Source: Burkholderia contaminans
Lineage (GTDB): Bacteria; Pseudomonadota; Gammaproteobacteria; Burkholderiales; Burkholderiaceae
Length of the DNA stretch: 64,000 bases
Direction: 5' to 3'
Assembly: GCF_029633825.1 (NCBI RefSeq)
Contig: NZ_CP090640.1
Span: 620,001-684,000, forward strand
The notes beneath the pieces were generated by a model. The model saw nothing but the letters and a program-made list of their open reading frames with translations. It had not been told where the DNA came from and ran no database searches. The position numbers and the translations under genes are program-made. The number at the start of each line of letters is the position of its first letter. Within the stretch, counting starts at the first letter, position 1. This document shows, piece after piece, positions 9,214-19,464 of this stretch.

Positions 9214-10182
9214 ATGGATACGTCCAGCATCAACGCCCAGAGCATCTTCGACGACAACGCGGCCACGCTGAAATTGAGCTGGCTGACGGGGCATGAAGGC
9301 TGGGAGCGCGGCTTTTCGGCCGACACCGTCGGCAATGCAACCTCGAGCGCCGACCTCGTCGGCCACCTGAACCTGATCCACCCGAACCGGATCCAGGTGC
9401 TCGGCGAAGCCGAAATCGACTACTACCAGCGACAAACCGACGAAGACCGCTCGCGCCACATGGCCGAGCTGATCGCGCTCGAGCCGCCGTTCCTCGTCGT
9501 CGCCGGCGGCGCCGCGGCGCCGCCCGAACTCGTGCTGCGCTGCACGCGCTCGTCGACCCCGTTGTTCACCACGCCCATGTCGGCCGCCGCGGTGATCGAC
9601 AGCCTGCGGCTCTACATGTCGCGCATCCTCGCGCCGCGCGCGACGCTGCACGGCGTGTTCATCGACATCCTCGGGATGGGCGTGCTGCTGACCGGCGATT
9701 CGGGCCTCGGCAAGAGCGAACTCGGCCTCGAGCTGATCAGCCGCGGCCACGGCCTCGTCGCCGACGATGCAGTCGATTTCGTCCGACTTGGCCCCGATTT
9801 CGTCGAAGGGCGCTGCCCGCCGCTGCTGCAGAACCTCCTTGAAGTACGCGGCCTCGGCCTGCTCGACATCAAGACGATTTTCGGCGAAACGGCCGTGCGG
9901 CGGAAAATGAAGCTGAAGCTGATCGTCCAGCTCGTGCGGCGCCCCGACGGCGAATTCCAGCGCCTGCCGCTCGAAAGCCAGACCGTCGACGTGCTCGGCC
10001 TGCCGATCAGCAAGGTCACGATCCAGGTGGCGGCCGGCCGCAACCTCGCGGTGCTCGTCGAGGCGGCCGTCCGGAACACGATCCTGCAGTTGCGCGGAAT
10101 CGACACGTTGCGAGATTTCATGGATCGGCAACGACTCGCGATGCAAGATCCCGACAGTCAGTTCCCCGGCAAACTGGTGTAA
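9214..10182 (+). CDS. hprK: HPr kinase/phosphorylase
   Basis: Bifunctional enzyme that phosphorylates and dephosphorylates a serine of HPr. In beta-proteobacteria it belongs to a regulatory PTS rather than Gram-positive catabolite repression. The 322 residues have an N-terminal HPr(Ser)_N domain (~5-135) and a C-terminal kinase domain with P-loop GDSGLGKSE near residue 160 and the signature [17 protein letters not shown] (~205-225). The ATG at 9214 has a GGAG box 13 nt upstream; in-frame codons before it are not family-like. It sits between ptsN and rapZ. Confidence 0.95.
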   Translation: MDTSSINAQSIFDDNAATLKLSWLTGHEGWERGFSADTVGNATSSADLVGHLNLIHPNRIQVLGEAEIDYYQRQTDEDRSRHMAELIALEPPFLVVAGGAAAPPELVLRCTRSSTPLFTTPMSAAAVIDSLRLYMSRILAPRATLHGVFIDILGMGVLLTGDSGLGKSELGLELISRGHGLVADDAVDFVRLGPDFVEGRCPPLLQNLLEVRGLGLLDIKTIFGETAVRRKMKLKLIVQLVRRPDGEFQRLPLESQTVDVLGLPISKVTIQVAAGRNLAVLVEAAVRNTILQLRGIDTLRDFMDRQRLAMQDPDSQFPGKLV

Positions 10183-10257
10183 CCCGCACGCGCCGGCCAC
10201 GCCACGCCGACGCGTCGAGCCGGTGCTATGATGAAACGTCAGGATTCTCTGCTTCCC

Positions 10258-11166
10258 ATGCGCATCGTCCTCATCACCGGCATCTCCGGCTCAGGCAAGT
10301 CCGTCGCGCTGAACGCGCTCGAAGACGCAGGCTATTACTGCGTCGACAACCTGCCGCCGCACGTGCTCCCCGAACTCGCCCGCTACCTCGCCGAGGATGG
10401 CCAGCGCCGGCTCGCGGTCGCGATCGACGCGCGCTCGAGCGCGTCGCTCGACGAAATGCCCGGCCTGATCCGCGAGCTGTCGCGCGAGCACGACGTGCGC
10501 GTGCTGTTCCTCAACGCGAGCACCCAGGCGCTGATCCAGCGCTTCTCCGAAACGCGCCGCCGCCATCCGCTGTCGGGCTCGCGGTCGCACGATGCGGACG
10601 TCGGCCTGCTGTCGTCGCTCGAGGAGGCGATCGAGCGCGAGCGCGAGCTCGTCGCGCCGCTCGCCGAATTCGGCCACCAGATCGACACCAGCACGCTGCG
10701 CGCGAACGCGCTGCGTACTTGGGTCAAGCGCTTCATCGAGCAGAAGAACAACGACCTGATGGTGATGTTCGAATCGTTCGGCTTCAAGCGCGGCGTGCCG
10801 CTCGACGCCGACCTGATGTTCGACGTGCGCGCGCTGCCGAATCCGTACTACGACCACGAGTTGCGCCCGCTCACCGGGCTCGACCAGCCGGTCATCGCCT
10901 TTCTCGACGCACTGCCGATCGTCCACCAGATGATCGACGACATCCATGCGTTCCTGATGAAATGGCTGCCGCACTTCCGCGATGACAACCGCAGCTACCT
11001 GACCGTCGCCATCGGCTGCACGGGCGGGCAGCATCGGTCGGTATTCATCGCGGAAACGCTCGCCGCGCGCCTGGCGCACGACGCGAACGTGATCGTGCGG
11101 CATCGTGACGCGCCAGTGGATGTCGACGCGTCGTCGCGGCTCGTCTCCGAGGTCGACCGACCCTAG
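10258..11166 (+). CDS. rapZ: RNase adapter protein RapZ
   Basis: Nucleotide-binding adapter that in enterobacteria targets the small RNA GlmZ to RNase E and tunes glucosamine-6-P synthesis; that partner RNA is not established here. The 302 residues start [18 protein letters not shown], with the Walker A GISGSGKS near residue 8, and contain Walker B-like [10 protein letters not shown] and the RNA-binding C-terminal domain with [15 protein letters not shown]. An upstream ATG at 10228 would add ten residues not found in homologues. Confidence 0.95.
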   Translation: MRIVLITGISGSGKSVALNALEDAGYYCVDNLPPHVLPELARYLAEDGQRRLAVAIDARSSASLDEMPGLIRELSREHDVRVLFLNASTQALIQRFSETRRRHPLSGSRSHDADVGLLSSLEEAIERERELVAPLAEFGHQIDTSTLRANALRTWVKRFIEQKNNDLMVMFESFGFKRGVPLDADLMFDVRALPNPYYDHELRPLTGLDQPVIAFLDALPIVHQMIDDIHAFLMKWLPHFRDDNRSYLTVAIGCTGGQHRSVFIAETLAARLAHDANVIVRHRDAPVDVDASSRLVSEVDRP

Positions 11167-11193
11167 CGACGCCCGCCCCAACGCCCGCGCGCC

Positions 11194-11829
11194 ATGTCCT
11201 CCCTATCGACCACCCTGATCGACCTGCCGCTGTTTCCCCTGCACACGGTGCTGTTCCCGGGGGGCCTGCTCCCGCTCAAGGTGTTCGAGGCGCGCTATCT
11301 CGACATGGCCCGCGCGTGCCTGCGCGACGACGCGCCGTTCGGCGTGTGCCTGCTGAAGAGCGGGCCGGAAGTCGCGCAGGACGGCGCGGTGTCGGTGCCC
11401 GAGACCATCGGCTGCATGGCGCGCATCACCGAATGCGATACCGGTGAATTCGGCATGCTGTACTTGCAGGCGGTCGGCACGCAGCGTTTCGAGCTGCTGT
11501 CGTATCGCGTCGAAGGCAACGGGCTGCTGGTCGGCATCGCGGAACCGCTGCCCGACGACATCCCGCTCGAAGGCGAGCAGACGCTCGCACAGTTCGGCTC
11601 GTGCGCCGAGGTGCTCGAGCGCATCATCAACGCACTGAAGAAGTCCGATCCGGAGAAAATGCCGTTCGGCGAACCGTTCCGCCTCGACGATCCGAGCTGG
11701 GTGTCGAACCGGCTCGCGGAACTGCTGCCGCTCGACCTGCGTGCACGGCAGAAGCTGATGGAGTTTCCGGACGTCGGCGCGCGCATCGACGCCGTGCACC
11801 ACGTGCTGGACCGGCACGGCTGGTTATAG
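11194..11829 (+). CDS. Lon-substrate-binding (LON N-terminal) domain protein
   Basis: A 211-residue stand-alone LON N-domain protein (PUA-like beta barrel plus helical tail) without ATPase or protease parts. It begins near LPLFPLHTVLFPGGLLPLKVFEARYLDM, the hallmark of the domain. The role is unknown; relatives are inferred to bind peptides. It follows rapZ by 27 bp and is co-directional, so it may be co-transcribed. It converges with mutY. Confidence 0.85.
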   Translation: MSSLSTTLIDLPLFPLHTVLFPGGLLPLKVFEARYLDMARACLRDDAPFGVCLLKSGPEVAQDGAVSVPETIGCMARITECDTGEFGMLYLQAVGTQRFELLSYRVEGNGLLVGIAEPLPDDIPLEGEQTLAQFGSCAEVLERIINALKKSDPEKMPFGEPFRLDDPSWVSNRLAELLPLDLRARQKLMEFPDVGARIDAVHHVLDRHGWL

Positions 11830-12044
11830 CGCGCCCGGGAGCTGTCGCTTTGCCCGGGCCATCCGGGAGATGGCGTCCCGCGAGGGGCTTTCTTCCAGGC
11901 GAAAGGCCGGGCCGGCGTTTTCCGAAGCGCCCCAAACAGCCGCTTCGCGCCAGCCAGGCAGAGGCGACCTACGTCGTCGCGAATAACCACGAGCGTCCGA
12001 CGTTTCCCTGAAAGCGCGGCATGCGCCGCGCCCCTCCCCCGTCG

Positions 12045-13148
12045 TTACAGCAGCGGCCCGCTCAGCGCATCGAGCAGCTTGCGCACGGGCGCCGGCACAC
12101 CATACGCGTCGAGCCGGCTCAGCGGCACCCAGGCGGTGTCCGCGTCCCGCGCGCCGGCGGGCAGGCCGCCGGCAGCCAGGTCGCTCAGGCGCGGCTCGAT
12201 CTCGAGCCGGAAATGCGTGAACGTGTGCGTGAGCGGCGCGAGCCGCACCGTGCCGCCGCCGCCGAAGCCGCGTGCGAGTTCCGCGAGCGCGGCGTCACCG
12301 TCCGCTTGCGGCAGGCTCCACAGCCCGCCCCAGATGCCGGTCGGCGGCCGCCGCTCGAGCAGCACGGCGTCACCGTCGCGCAGCACGAGCATCCAGGTCT
12401 TGCGGGTCGGCACGGCCTTCTTCGGACGCGCGGCCGGCAGTTCGCGCTGGCGGCCCGTCGATTGCGCAACGCAGTCGCCCGCGAACGGGCAGCGCGCGCA
12501 ATCGGGCTTGCCACGCACGCACAGCGTCGCGCCGAGATCCATCAGGCCCTGCGTATACGCACTCACGTCGGCCGCGTTCGCGGCGTCGGGCAACAGCGAT
12601 TCGGCAAGCGCCCACATGTCGTTCTCGACACGCTTCTCGCCCGGGAAGCCCTCGACGCCGAACACCCGCGCAAGCACGCGCTTCACGTTGCCGTCGAGAA
12701 TCGTCGCGCGCGCGCCGTATGCGAACGACGCGATCGCCGCGGCCGTCGAACGGCCGATGCCCGGCAGCTCGGCCAGCGCGTCGGGCGTTGCCGGAAACGC
12801 CCCGCCGTGCTCGGCGACGACGACCTGCGCGCAGCGGTGCAGGTTGCGCGCTCGCGAGTAGTAGCCGAGCCCTGCCCACAGCGCCATCACGTCGTCGGTC
12901 GGCGCGGCCGCAAGCGCGGCGACGTCGGGGTAGCGTTCGAGAAAGCGCGTGTAATACGGGATGACGGTCGACACCTGCGTCTGCTGCAGCATGATTTCCG
13001 ACAGCCAGATCCGGTACGGATCACGGGTGTTCTGCCACGGCAGGTCGTGGCGGCCATGCTCGCGCTGCCACGCGACCAGGCGCGTGGCGAACGAGCGATG
13101 CAGCGGCGTGACGGGGAACGGAGCGGGGGCGATGCGGGGCGGCTTCAA
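12045..13148 (-). CDS. mutY: A/G-specific adenine glycosylase
   Basis: Removes adenine mispaired with 8-oxoguanine. The 367 residues contain the catalytic Glu in WLSEIMLQQTQV (~49-60), the helix-hairpin-helix LPGIGRSTAAAIAS (~125-138) with its following catalytic Asp, and the four cysteines of the 4Fe-4S cluster in the spacing C-x6-C-x2-C-x5-C (CVRGKPDCARCPFAGDC). The C-terminal third is the NUDIX-like 8-oxoG recognition domain. It lies 25 bp after mutM on the same strand, pairing the two enzymes that handle 8-oxoG. Confidence 0.96.
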   Translation of the reverse strand: MKPPRIAPAPFPVTPLHRSFATRLVAWQREHGRHDLPWQNTRDPYRIWLSEIMLQQTQVSTVIPYYTRFLERYPDVAALAAAPTDDVMALWAGLGYYSRARNLHRCAQVVVAEHGGAFPATPDALAELPGIGRSTAAAIASFAYGARATILDGNVKRVLARVFGVEGFPGEKRVENDMWALAESLLPDAANAADVSAYTQGLMDLGATLCVRGKPDCARCPFAGDCVAQSTGRQRELPAARPKKAVPTRKTWMLVLRDGDAVLLERRPPTGIWGGLWSLPQADGDAALAELARGFGGGGTVRLAPLTHTFTHFRLEIEPRLSDLAAGGLPAGARDADTAWVPLSRLDAYGVPAPVRKLLDALSGPLL

Positions 13149-13172
13149 GTTATCTGATCGGGGAAAGGGGTT

Positions 13173-14000
13173 TCAACGCTGGCAGGTCGGGCAGAAATAG
13201 GTCGACCGCTGACCCTGCACGATCTGGCGAATCGGCGTGTTGCACACGCGGCATGGCAGGCCCGCGCGGTCGTAGACGAAACAGTCGAGCTGGAAATAGC
13301 CGCTTTCGCCGTTGCTGCCGACGAAATCGCGCAATGTGCTGCCGCCGCGCTCGATCGCGTCGGCAAGCGTCGCGCGCACTGCGTCGGCCAGCCGCTCGTA
13401 GCGCGGCAGCGATACCTTGCCGGCGGCTGTCGTCGGCCGGATGCCGGCGCGAAACAGGCTCTCCGACGCATAGATGTTGCCGACGCCGACGACCATGTCG
13501 CCCGCGAGCAGCGCCTGCTTGACCGACACGGTGCGCCCGCGCGTGCGCGCGTGCAGCAGCGCGCCGGTAAACGCCGGCGAGAACGGCTCGACGCCGAGGC
13601 TCGCGAGGAGCGGATGCGCGTGCACGTCGCCCGCTTCGCGCGGGTGCCACAGCACCGCGCCGAAGCGGCGCGGATCGCGGAACCGCAGCACGAATTCGTC
13701 GAAGATCCAGTCGATGTGGTCATGCTTCGCGGCGACCGGCACGCCAGCCGCGGGCAGCACGCGCAGCGTGCCCGTCATGCCGAGGTGGACGATGAACCAG
13801 CCCGCGTCGACCTCGAACAGCAGGTACTTGCCGCGACGCTCGACGGCGAGCACCTCGCGCGCGCGCAACTGCTCGGCGAGCCCGGCCGGCACGGGCCAGC
13901 GCAGCATCTCGGTACGGACGTCGACACGCTCGACACGGCGGCCCGCGACAAAGGGCGCGATGCCCCTGCGCGTGACTTCGACTTCTGGCAACTCTGGCAT
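13173..14000 (-). CDS. mutM: Formamidopyrimidine-DNA glycosylase
   Basis: Bifunctional glycosylase/AP lyase that excises 8-oxoG and Fapy lesions. The 275 residues start MPELPEVEV, giving the catalytic N-terminal proline and Glu. The helix-two-turn-helix core is present, and the C-terminal zinc finger reads CRVC-x16-CPTC. The ATG at 14000 is fixed by the need for proline 2; in-frame codons upstream to 14027 would block catalysis. It is divergent from the TPR gene at 14087. Confidence 0.96.
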   Translation of the reverse strand: MPELPEVEVTRRGIAPFVAGRRVERVDVRTEMLRWPVPAGLAEQLRAREVLAVERRGKYLLFEVDAGWFIVHLGMTGTLRVLPAAGVPVAAKHDHIDWIFDEFVLRFRDPRRFGAVLWHPREAGDVHAHPLLASLGVEPFSPAFTGALLHARTRGRTVSVKQALLAGDMVVGVGNIYASESLFRAGIRPTTAAGKVSLPRYERLADAVRATLADAIERGGSTLRDFVGSNGESGYFQLDCFVYDRAGLPCRVCNTPIRQIVQGQRSTYFCPTCQR

Positions 14001-14039
14001 TGTTTGCGGGTCTGAGACTGGATTCACGATCGTGCGTGT

Positions 14040-14061
14040 ATTGTAGCGAGCGCGTTACAAT
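14040..14061. promoter_or_regulatory. Overlapping divergent -10 elements for mutM and the TPR gene
   Basis: ATTGTA and TACAAT lie 10 bp apart and form a near-palindrome. Each reads TACAAT on its own strand, so they look like facing -10 hexamers for mutM (minus) and the TPR gene (plus). Confidence 0.5.
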
Positions 14062-14086
14062 CGGTTGAAACATCGAACGGATTTCC

Positions 14087-15910
14087 ATGACCTTGCCCTC
14101 GAAGCTGCTTCAGAAGCGCCCCGCCGCCGTGCGCGGCGCGCGCGCCTTCCCGGTCCGCCGTGCACTCGGCGCCGCGCTGTTTGCCGCCTGGACCCTCACC
14201 GCCTTCCCGGCCCACGCGCAGGATCCGGCATCGGACGACGCGGAGTCGCAGGGTGCGTTCGAGCATGTGATGCCGGACGAGAAAAAGGATCTCCCCGGCG
14301 TTCCGCTGACGAGCCAGATCGTCTACCAGGTGCTCGCCGCCGAGGTCGCGCTGCAGCGTAGCCAGCCCGCGCCGGCCTACCAGACCTACCTCGCGCTCGC
14401 CCGCGACACGCGCGATCCGCGCATGGCGCAGCGTGCGACCGAGATCGCGCTCGGCGCGCAGAGCCCGGCCGACGCGCTGTCTGCCGCGAACCTGTGGCGC
14501 CAGTACGCACCGGATTCGAACCGCGCATCGCAGGTCGACGCCGCGCTGCTGGTGCTCGCCGGCAAGCCGGCCGACGCGCAGCCGATGCTCGCGCGCGAAC
14601 TGGCCCGGGCGACCGGCGAGACGCGCGGGCCGGCCATCCTCGCGCTGCAGGCGCTGCTCGTGCGCGGCTCCGACCGCGTCGGCGGCCTCGCGGTGCTGAA
14701 GGACATGCTGAAGAACGACCTGAACCGGCCCGAGGCCCAGCTCGCGATCGCGCGCCAGCAGCTCGCGGTCGACGACAAGGACGGCGCCGCGCAGTCGCTG
14801 AAGCAGGCGCTGCAGCTCCGCCCCGACTACCTGCCGGCGGCCCTGATGCTGTCGCAGATGGGGCCGGCGGAACGCGCGGCGGGCATCGCGTCGTTCGAGA
14901 AGTATGTTCAGCAGAATCCGAAGTCGCGCGATGCGCGGCTCGCGCTGTCGCAGCTCTATCTCGCCGACGATCGCCTCGACGACGCGCAGAAGCAGTTCGA
15001 GACGATGCGCAAGCTCGACTCGAAGGATCCGACGCCGCTGATGGCGCTTGCGCTGATCAAGATCCAGCAGAAGAAGCTCGACGAAGCGACCGGCTACCTG
15101 AAGCAGTACGTACAGCTCGGCGACAAGCAGCCGAACCTCGACGTCGGCCAGGGCTACATCTACCTCGCGCAGATCGCGATCGACCAGAACAACGACGCCC
15201 AGGCGTCGCAGTGGCTCGACAAGGTCGACCAGACGAGCCAGCACTACCTGCCCGCGCAGATCACGCGCGCGCAGCTGCTGCAGAAACAGGGCAAGACCGA
15301 CGAGGCGCGCAAGGTGCTCGACGACCTGCCGATCACGGATCCGCGCGATGCGGCCGTGGTCGCACGCACCGACGCGTCGATCCTGTTCACCGCGAAGCGC
15401 TACCCGGAAGCCGAGGCACGGCTCGGGCAGGCGGTCCAGGATTTCCCCGACGATCCCGACCTGCGCTACGACTACGCGATGGCGGCCGAAAAGACCGGCC
15501 ACTACACGACGATGGAAAAGCAGCTGCGCGAGCTGATCCGCACGCAGCCCGACAATCCGCAGGCGTACAACGCACTCGGCTATTCGCTCGCCGACCGCAA
15601 CCAGCGGCTGCCCGAAGCCAGCAAGCTGATCGACAAGGCGATGACGCTCGCGCCGAACGACGCGTACATCATGGACAGCCTCGGCTGGGTGAAGTACCGG
15701 ATGGGCGATACGGCCGGCGCGGCGAAGGTGCTGCGGCGCGCGTACGAACTGCAGCCGAACGCCGAGATCGGCGCGCATCTCGGCGAAGTGCTGTGGAAGA
15801 GCGGCGCGCAGGACGATGCGCGTTCCGCATGGCGTGACGCGCAGAAGCTCGAGCCCGACAACGAAACGCTCGTGCAGACGCTCAAACGCCTGCAGATCAA
15901 CGGCCTCTGA
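14087..15910 (+). CDS. Tetratricopeptide repeat protein with signal peptide
   Basis: A 607-residue exported protein. A Sec signal peptide ends near AFPAHAQ (~42), then TPR units run through the rest (e.g. PRMAQRATEIALGAQSPADALSAANLW, and a C-terminal unit around AYNALGYSLADRNQRLPEASKLIDKAMTLAPNDAYI, each described only in part here). It overlaps the lolB start by one base. In beta-proteobacteria a TPR protein is regularly coupled to lolB, so a role in outer-membrane biogenesis is inferred. The partner and exact function are unknown. Confidence 0.85.
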   Translation: MTLPSKLLQKRPAAVRGARAFPVRRALGAALFAAWTLTAFPAHAQDPASDDAESQGAFEHVMPDEKKDLPGVPLTSQIVYQVLAAEVALQRSQPAPAYQTYLALARDTRDPRMAQRATEIALGAQSPADALSAANLWRQYAPDSNRASQVDAALLVLAGKPADAQPMLARELARATGETRGPAILALQALLVRGSDRVGGLAVLKDMLKNDLNRPEAQLAIARQQLAVDDKDGAAQSLKQALQLRPDYLPAALMLSQMGPAERAAGIASFEKYVQQNPKSRDARLALSQLYLADDRLDDAQKQFETMRKLDSKDPTPLMALALIKIQQKKLDEATGYLKQYVQLGDKQPNLDVGQGYIYLAQIAIDQNNDAQASQWLDKVDQTSQHYLPAQITRAQLLQKQGKTDEARKVLDDLPITDPRDAAVVARTDASILFTAKRYPEAEARLGQAVQDFPDDPDLRYDYAMAAEKTGHYTTMEKQLRELIRTQPDNPQAYNALGYSLADRNQRLPEASKLIDKAMTLAPNDAYIMDSLGWVKYRMGDTAGAAKVLRRAYELQPNAEIGAHLGEVLWKSGAQDDARSAWRDAQKLEPDNETLVQTLKRLQINGL

Positions 15911-16530
15911 TGCAGATGTTCCCGATGTTTTCCCTGTCCTCCCGTGCGCAGCGCACGCTGGCCGCGGCCGGCGCGGCGCTTACGCTCGCCGGCTGCGCGA
16001 GCACGCCGCCGTCGGCCAACGCGCCGACGGGCGCCGCGCTGCAGACGGCCGCGACGCATGCCTACCATGGCCGCTTCGCGGTACGGTACGACGATCGTCT
16101 CGGCAATCCGCAGAACGTGTACGGCAACTTCGACTGGCAGGAGCACGGCGACGACGTGTCGCTCGAGCTGCGCAGCCCGCTCGGCCAGACGCTTGCGGTC
16201 GTGAAGTCGACGCCGCAGGCGGCATCGCTCGAATTGCCGAACCGTCCGACGCAATATGCGCCGGACGTCGGCGACCTGATGCAGAAAACGCTCGGCTTCG
16301 AACTGCCGCTCGCGGGCCTGCGCTACTGGCTGCTGCCGACCGCCGCGCCTGCCACGCCTGCGGAAACGGTGCGCGATCCGGCCGACGGTGCCCACGTCAA
16401 GCAGATCCGCCAGGACGGCTGGACGATCGACTACCTTGCCTACGCGGATGCCCCGGCCACGGGCGTCAAACGTGTCAACCTCGTGCGCGCGACACCGCCG
16501 CTCGACATCAAGCTCGTGCTCGATCAGTGA
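15910..16530 (+). CDS. lolB: Outer-membrane lipoprotein LolB
   Basis: Accepts lipoproteins from LolA and inserts them in the outer membrane. The 206 residues have a lipoprotein signal ending LTLAGC (cysteine near residue 29), with S-T at the following positions, consistent with outer-membrane sorting. The LolB beta-barrel fold follows ([35 protein letters not shown]). The ATG overlaps the preceding stop, and ispE starts 26 bp downstream: the standard lolB-ispE-prs order. Confidence 0.93.
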   Translation: MQMFPMFSLSSRAQRTLAAAGAALTLAGCASTPPSANAPTGAALQTAATHAYHGRFAVRYDDRLGNPQNVYGNFDWQEHGDDVSLELRSPLGQTLAVVKSTPQAASLELPNRPTQYAPDVGDLMQKTLGFELPLAGLRYWLLPTAAPATPAETVRDPADGAHVKQIRQDGWTIDYLAYADAPATGVKRVNLVRATPPLDIKLVLDQ

Positions 16531-16555
16531 GCACCCGCCCAGCCCAGATATACGC

Positions 16556-17437
16556 ATGACCGATTCGACCCGCTCGCTGCGCAACTGCCTTGCGCCCGCG
16601 AAACTCAACCTGTTCCTGCACATCACCGGCCGCCGCCCGAACGGCTATCACGATCTGCAGAGCGTGTTCCAGTTGCTGAACTGGGGCGACACCCTGCACT
16701 TCACGCTGCGCGACGACGGTCGCGTCGCGCGCGTCACCGACGTGCACGGCGTGCCCGAGGAAAGCGATCTGGTCGTGCGCGCGGCCAACCTGCTGAAAGC
16801 GCATACGGGCACCGCGCACGGTGTCGACATCGAGATCGACAAGTGCCTGCCCATGGGGGCCGGCCTCGGCGGCGGCAGCTCCGACGCGGCGACGACGCTG
16901 CTCGCGCTGAATCGCCTGTGGCAACTCGACCTGCCGCGCGCCGAGCTTCAATCGCTCGCGGTAAAACTCGGCGCTGACGTCCCGTTTTTTATTTTTGGAA
17001 AAAATGCGTTCGCAGAGGGTATCGGAGAAGAATTAGCTGAGGTACAATTGCCGACTCGCTGGTTCTTGGTTGTAACGCCCCGCGTTCATGTCCCAACCGC
17101 TGAAATATTTTCAGATGAGTTGTTGACAAGAGATTCGAAGCGCGTCACAATTACGGACTTTCTTGCACGGCAAAGCAGCGACGCGGGATGGCCAGATAGT
17201 TTCGGTCGGAACGATATGCAGCAAGTTGTGACAAGTAAGTACGCGGAAGTTGCGCAGGTGGTCAAATGGTTGTATGATGTGACCCCCGCGAGGATGACCG
17301 GTTCCGGAGCAAGCGTGTTTGCAGCGTTTCGCAGCAAGCACGAGGCAGAAGCGGCGAAAGCCAAGCTGCCCGCCAGTTGGAATGGCGCAGTTGCCGAGAG
17401 CCTGAATGAGCATCCGCTCTTCGCTTTCGCGTCATGA
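16556..17437 (+). CDS. ispE: 4-(cytidine 5'-diphospho)-2-C-methyl-D-erythritol kinase
   Basis: GHMP kinase of the MEP isoprenoid pathway. The 293 residues include [15 protein letters not shown] at the N-terminus, the ATP-binding loop [14 protein letters not shown] near residue 100, and the C-terminal [12 protein letters not shown]. From about base 16,980 the sequence turns AT-rich with codons rare in the neighbours (e.g. TTT, ATT, TTA, GAA runs). The protein still aligns with the family there. I infer that promoters for the downstream tRNA and prs lie within this part of the gene. Confidence 0.95.
   Translation: MTDSTRSLRNCLAPAKLNLFLHITGRRPNGYHDLQSVFQLLNWGDTLHFTLRDDGRVARVTDVHGVPEESDLVVRAANLLKAHTGTAHGVDIEIDKCLPMGAGLGGGSSDAATTLLALNRLWQLDLPRAELQSLAVKLGADVPFFIFGKNAFAEGIGEELAEVQLPTRWFLVVTPRVHVPTAEIFSDELLTRDSKRVTITDFLARQSSDAGWPDSFGRNDMQQVVTSKYAEVAQVVKWLYDVTPARMTGSGASVFAAFRSKHEAEAAKAKLPASWNGAVAESLNEHPLFAFAS
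17123..17151 (+). promoter_or_regulatory. Candidate internal promoter within ispE for tRNA-Gln/prs
   Basis: A perfect -35 TTGACA, 17-bp spacer, then CACAAT (4/6). A second candidate lies at 17249-17277 (TTGCGC, 17 bp, TATGAT). Both are in the AT-rich half of ispE. Confidence 0.45.
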
Positions 17438-17492
17438 AGTTTTACTTTGTCGAACGGCCTACACGAGTTCGGTAAAGTTATCAGTTAAGTGT

Positions 17493-17569
17493 AGGGGAGT
17501 CGCCAAGTTGGTCAAGGCACCGGATTTTGATTCCGGCATGCGAGGGTTCGAGTCCTTCCTCCCCTGCCA
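17493..17569 (+). tRNA. tRNA-Gln (anticodon UUG)
   Basis: 77 nt with encoded CCA. The acceptor stem AGGGGAG pairs with CTCCCCT. The anticodon stem CCGGA/TCCGG holds loop TTTTGAT, giving anticodon TTG. The T-arm contains GGTTCGAGTCC. It lies between ispE and prs, the conserved beta-proteobacterial position. Confidence 0.97.
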
Positions 17570-17613
17570 AAAATTTTCCCGCATTTCCCGCCCAAGCCTG
17601 AAGCAGGTGCACG

Positions 17614-18576
17614 ATGAGCAGCCACAGCCATGATGGCCTGATGGTCTTTACTGGCAACGCGAATCCCGCGCTCGCCCAGGAAGTCGTCAATATCCTTGGA
17701 ATCCCCCTCGGCAAAGCAATGGTCAGCCGTTTCTCCGACGGCGAGATCCAGGTCGAGATCCAGGAAAACGTGCGCGGCAAGGACGTCTTCGTCCTGCAAT
17801 CCACGTGCGCACCGACGAACGACAACCTGATGGAACTGATGATCATGGTCGATGCGCTCAAGCGCGCATCCGCCGGCCGGATCACTGCAGCCATCCCCTA
17901 CTTCGGCTACGCCCGTCAGGATCGCCGCCCGCGTTCGGCGCGCGTCGCGATCTCGGCGAAGGTCGTCGCGAACATGCTGGAAATTGCCGGCGTCGAGCGG
18001 ATCATCACGATGGATCTGCACGCCGACCAGATTCAAGGCTTCTTCGACATCCCGGTCGACAACATCTACGCAACGCCGATCCTGCTGGGTGACCTGCGCA
18101 AGCAGAACTACCCGGATCTGCTCGTCGTGTCGCCGGACGTCGGCGGCGTGGTGCGTGCCCGGGCACTCGCGAAGCAGCTCAACTGCGATCTCGCGATCAT
18201 CGACAAGCGTCGCCCGAAGGCGAACGTCTCCGAAGTGATGAACATCATCGGTGAAGTCGAAGGCCGCACCTGCGTGATCATGGACGACATGGTCGATACG
18301 GCAGGCACGCTCTGCAAGGCCGCGCAAGTGCTGAAAGAGCGCGGCGCGAAGCAGGTCTTCGCCTACGCGACGCACCCGGTGCTGTCGGGTGGCGCAGGTG
18401 ATCGCATCGCCGCATCGGCACTCGACGAGCTGGTCGTCACCGACACGATCCCGCTGTCCGCCGAATCGCTCGGCTGCTCGAAGATCCGTGCACTGACGAG
18501 TGCGAGCCTGCTGGCCGAAACGTTCTCGCGGATCCGCCGCGGCGACTCCGTGATGTCGCTGTTCGCGGAATCCTGA
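17614..18576 (+). CDS. prs: Ribose-phosphate pyrophosphokinase
   Basis: Makes PRPP from ribose 5-phosphate and ATP for nucleotide, His and Trp synthesis. The 320 residues carry the class I motifs: [18 protein letters not shown] (~40-57), the ATP-site [10 protein letters not shown] (~98-107), the metal-binding [13 protein letters not shown] (~132-144), and the PRPP loop [12 protein letters not shown] (~226-237). It is full length. It follows tRNA-Gln by 44 bp and ends at a strong hairpin terminator. Confidence 0.97.
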   Translation: MSSHSHDGLMVFTGNANPALAQEVVNILGIPLGKAMVSRFSDGEIQVEIQENVRGKDVFVLQSTCAPTNDNLMELMIMVDALKRASAGRITAAIPYFGYARQDRRPRSARVAISAKVVANMLEIAGVERIITMDLHADQIQGFFDIPVDNIYATPILLGDLRKQNYPDLLVVSPDVGGVVRARALAKQLNCDLAIIDKRRPKANVSEVMNIIGEVEGRTCVIMDDMVDTAGTLCKAAQVLKERGAKQVFAYATHPVLSGGAGDRIAASALDELVVTDTIPLSAESLGCSKIRALTSASLLAETFSRIRRGDSVMSLFAES

Positions 18577-18606
18577 TCGCGAATCGACTGAACAAAGCAT
18601 GCGCAG

Positions 18607-18634
18607 AAAGCGAAGCGGCAACGCTTCGCTTTTT
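18607..18634 (+). terminator. Rho-independent terminator after prs
   Basis: Perfect 11-bp stem AAAGCGAAGCG / CGCTTCGCTTT with a GCAA tetraloop ends in a T-run. Confidence 0.9.
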
Positions 18635-18676
18635 GCACAATCGGGCGGGATAGACGAAACCCCGTTCGTTTCATCG

Positions 18677-18703
18677 GGGGCCGCAGTTTGACGGCCCCGT
18701 TTT
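18677..18703 (+). terminator. Hairpin with T-tract just upstream of rplY (possible attenuator)
   Basis: GGGGCCG / CGGCCCC stem with an 8-nt loop, then GTTTTA. It is 35 bp before the rplY ATG and after the prs terminator, so it could attenuate a promoter between 18,635 and 18,676. It may equally be a second prs terminator. Confidence 0.45.
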
Positions 18704-18737
18704 ACTGCCTGGTCGCGGGCAGCTATTGGAGAATCAC

Positions 18738-19343
18738 ATGAAAGTCGTCGCTTTCGAGCGCCAAGAGCAAGGTACGGGTGCGAGCCGCCGCCTGCGCAAC
18801 GCTGGTAAGACCACGGGTATCGTTTACGGTGGCGAAGCAGCCCCGCAAAAGATCGAACTCGATCACAACGCCCTGTGGCACGCCCTGAAGAAGGAAGCTT
18901 TCCACTCGTCGATCCTCGACCTCGAAGTGGCTGGCCAGTCGCAACAGGTTCTGCTGCGCGACGTGCAATACCACCCGTTCAAGCAACTGGTGCTGCACGT
19001 GGACTTCCAACGCGTTGACGCGAAGAAGAAGCTGCACACGAAGGCTCCGCTGCACTTCCTGAACGCGGAAATCAGCCCGGCCGTGAAGCTGTCGAGCGCG
19101 ATCGTTTCGCACGTCGCGACGGAAATCGAAATCGAGTGCCTGCCGGCTGACCTGCCGGAGTTCCTCGAAGTCGACCTGTCGAAGATCGAAGCCGGTCAAT
19201 CGCTGCACGCGAAGGACATCACGCTGCCGAAGGGCGTCGCGCTGGTCGCGCACGTCGACGCGGAAAACCCGGTTGTCGCATCGGCGACGGTCCCGGCTGG
19301 TGCCGTGTCGGACGCAGCAGAAGGCGAAACGCCGGCTGCCTGA
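18738..19343 (+). CDS. rplY: 50S ribosomal protein L25/general stress protein Ctc
   Basis: Binds 5S rRNA in the central protuberance. The 201 residues combine the L25 5S-binding domain (~1-95; [23 protein letters not shown]) with the C-terminal TL5/Ctc beta domain (~100-185) and an Ala/Glu-rich tail. This is the long form found in beta-proteobacteria. GGAG precedes the ATG at 18738. Its codon use is strongly biased to the highly expressed set, unlike neighbouring genes. pth follows. Confidence 0.95.
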   Translation: MKVVAFERQEQGTGASRRLRNAGKTTGIVYGGEAAPQKIELDHNALWHALKKEAFHSSILDLEVAGQSQQVLLRDVQYHPFKQLVLHVDFQRVDAKKKLHTKAPLHFLNAEISPAVKLSSAIVSHVATEIEIECLPADLPEFLEVDLSKIEAGQSLHAKDITLPKGVALVAHVDAENPVVASATVPAGAVSDAAEGETPAA

Positions 19344-19392
19344 GCGGGCTGCCAACGCGCCCCATCGATCCGTTTCACGAAACGGTCGACGC

Positions 19393-19428
19393 AACCCGCC
19401 GCGGCTTGCCCGGCGGGTTTTTCTTTTT
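19393..19428 (+). terminator. Rho-independent terminator after rplY
   Basis: Nine-bp stem AACCCGCCG / CGGCGGGTT followed by a T-rich run (TTTTTCTTTTT). Confidence 0.9.
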
Positions 19429-19464
19429 CTGCGCCCAGGCGGCCGTTGCCGCCTTCGAAACGTC

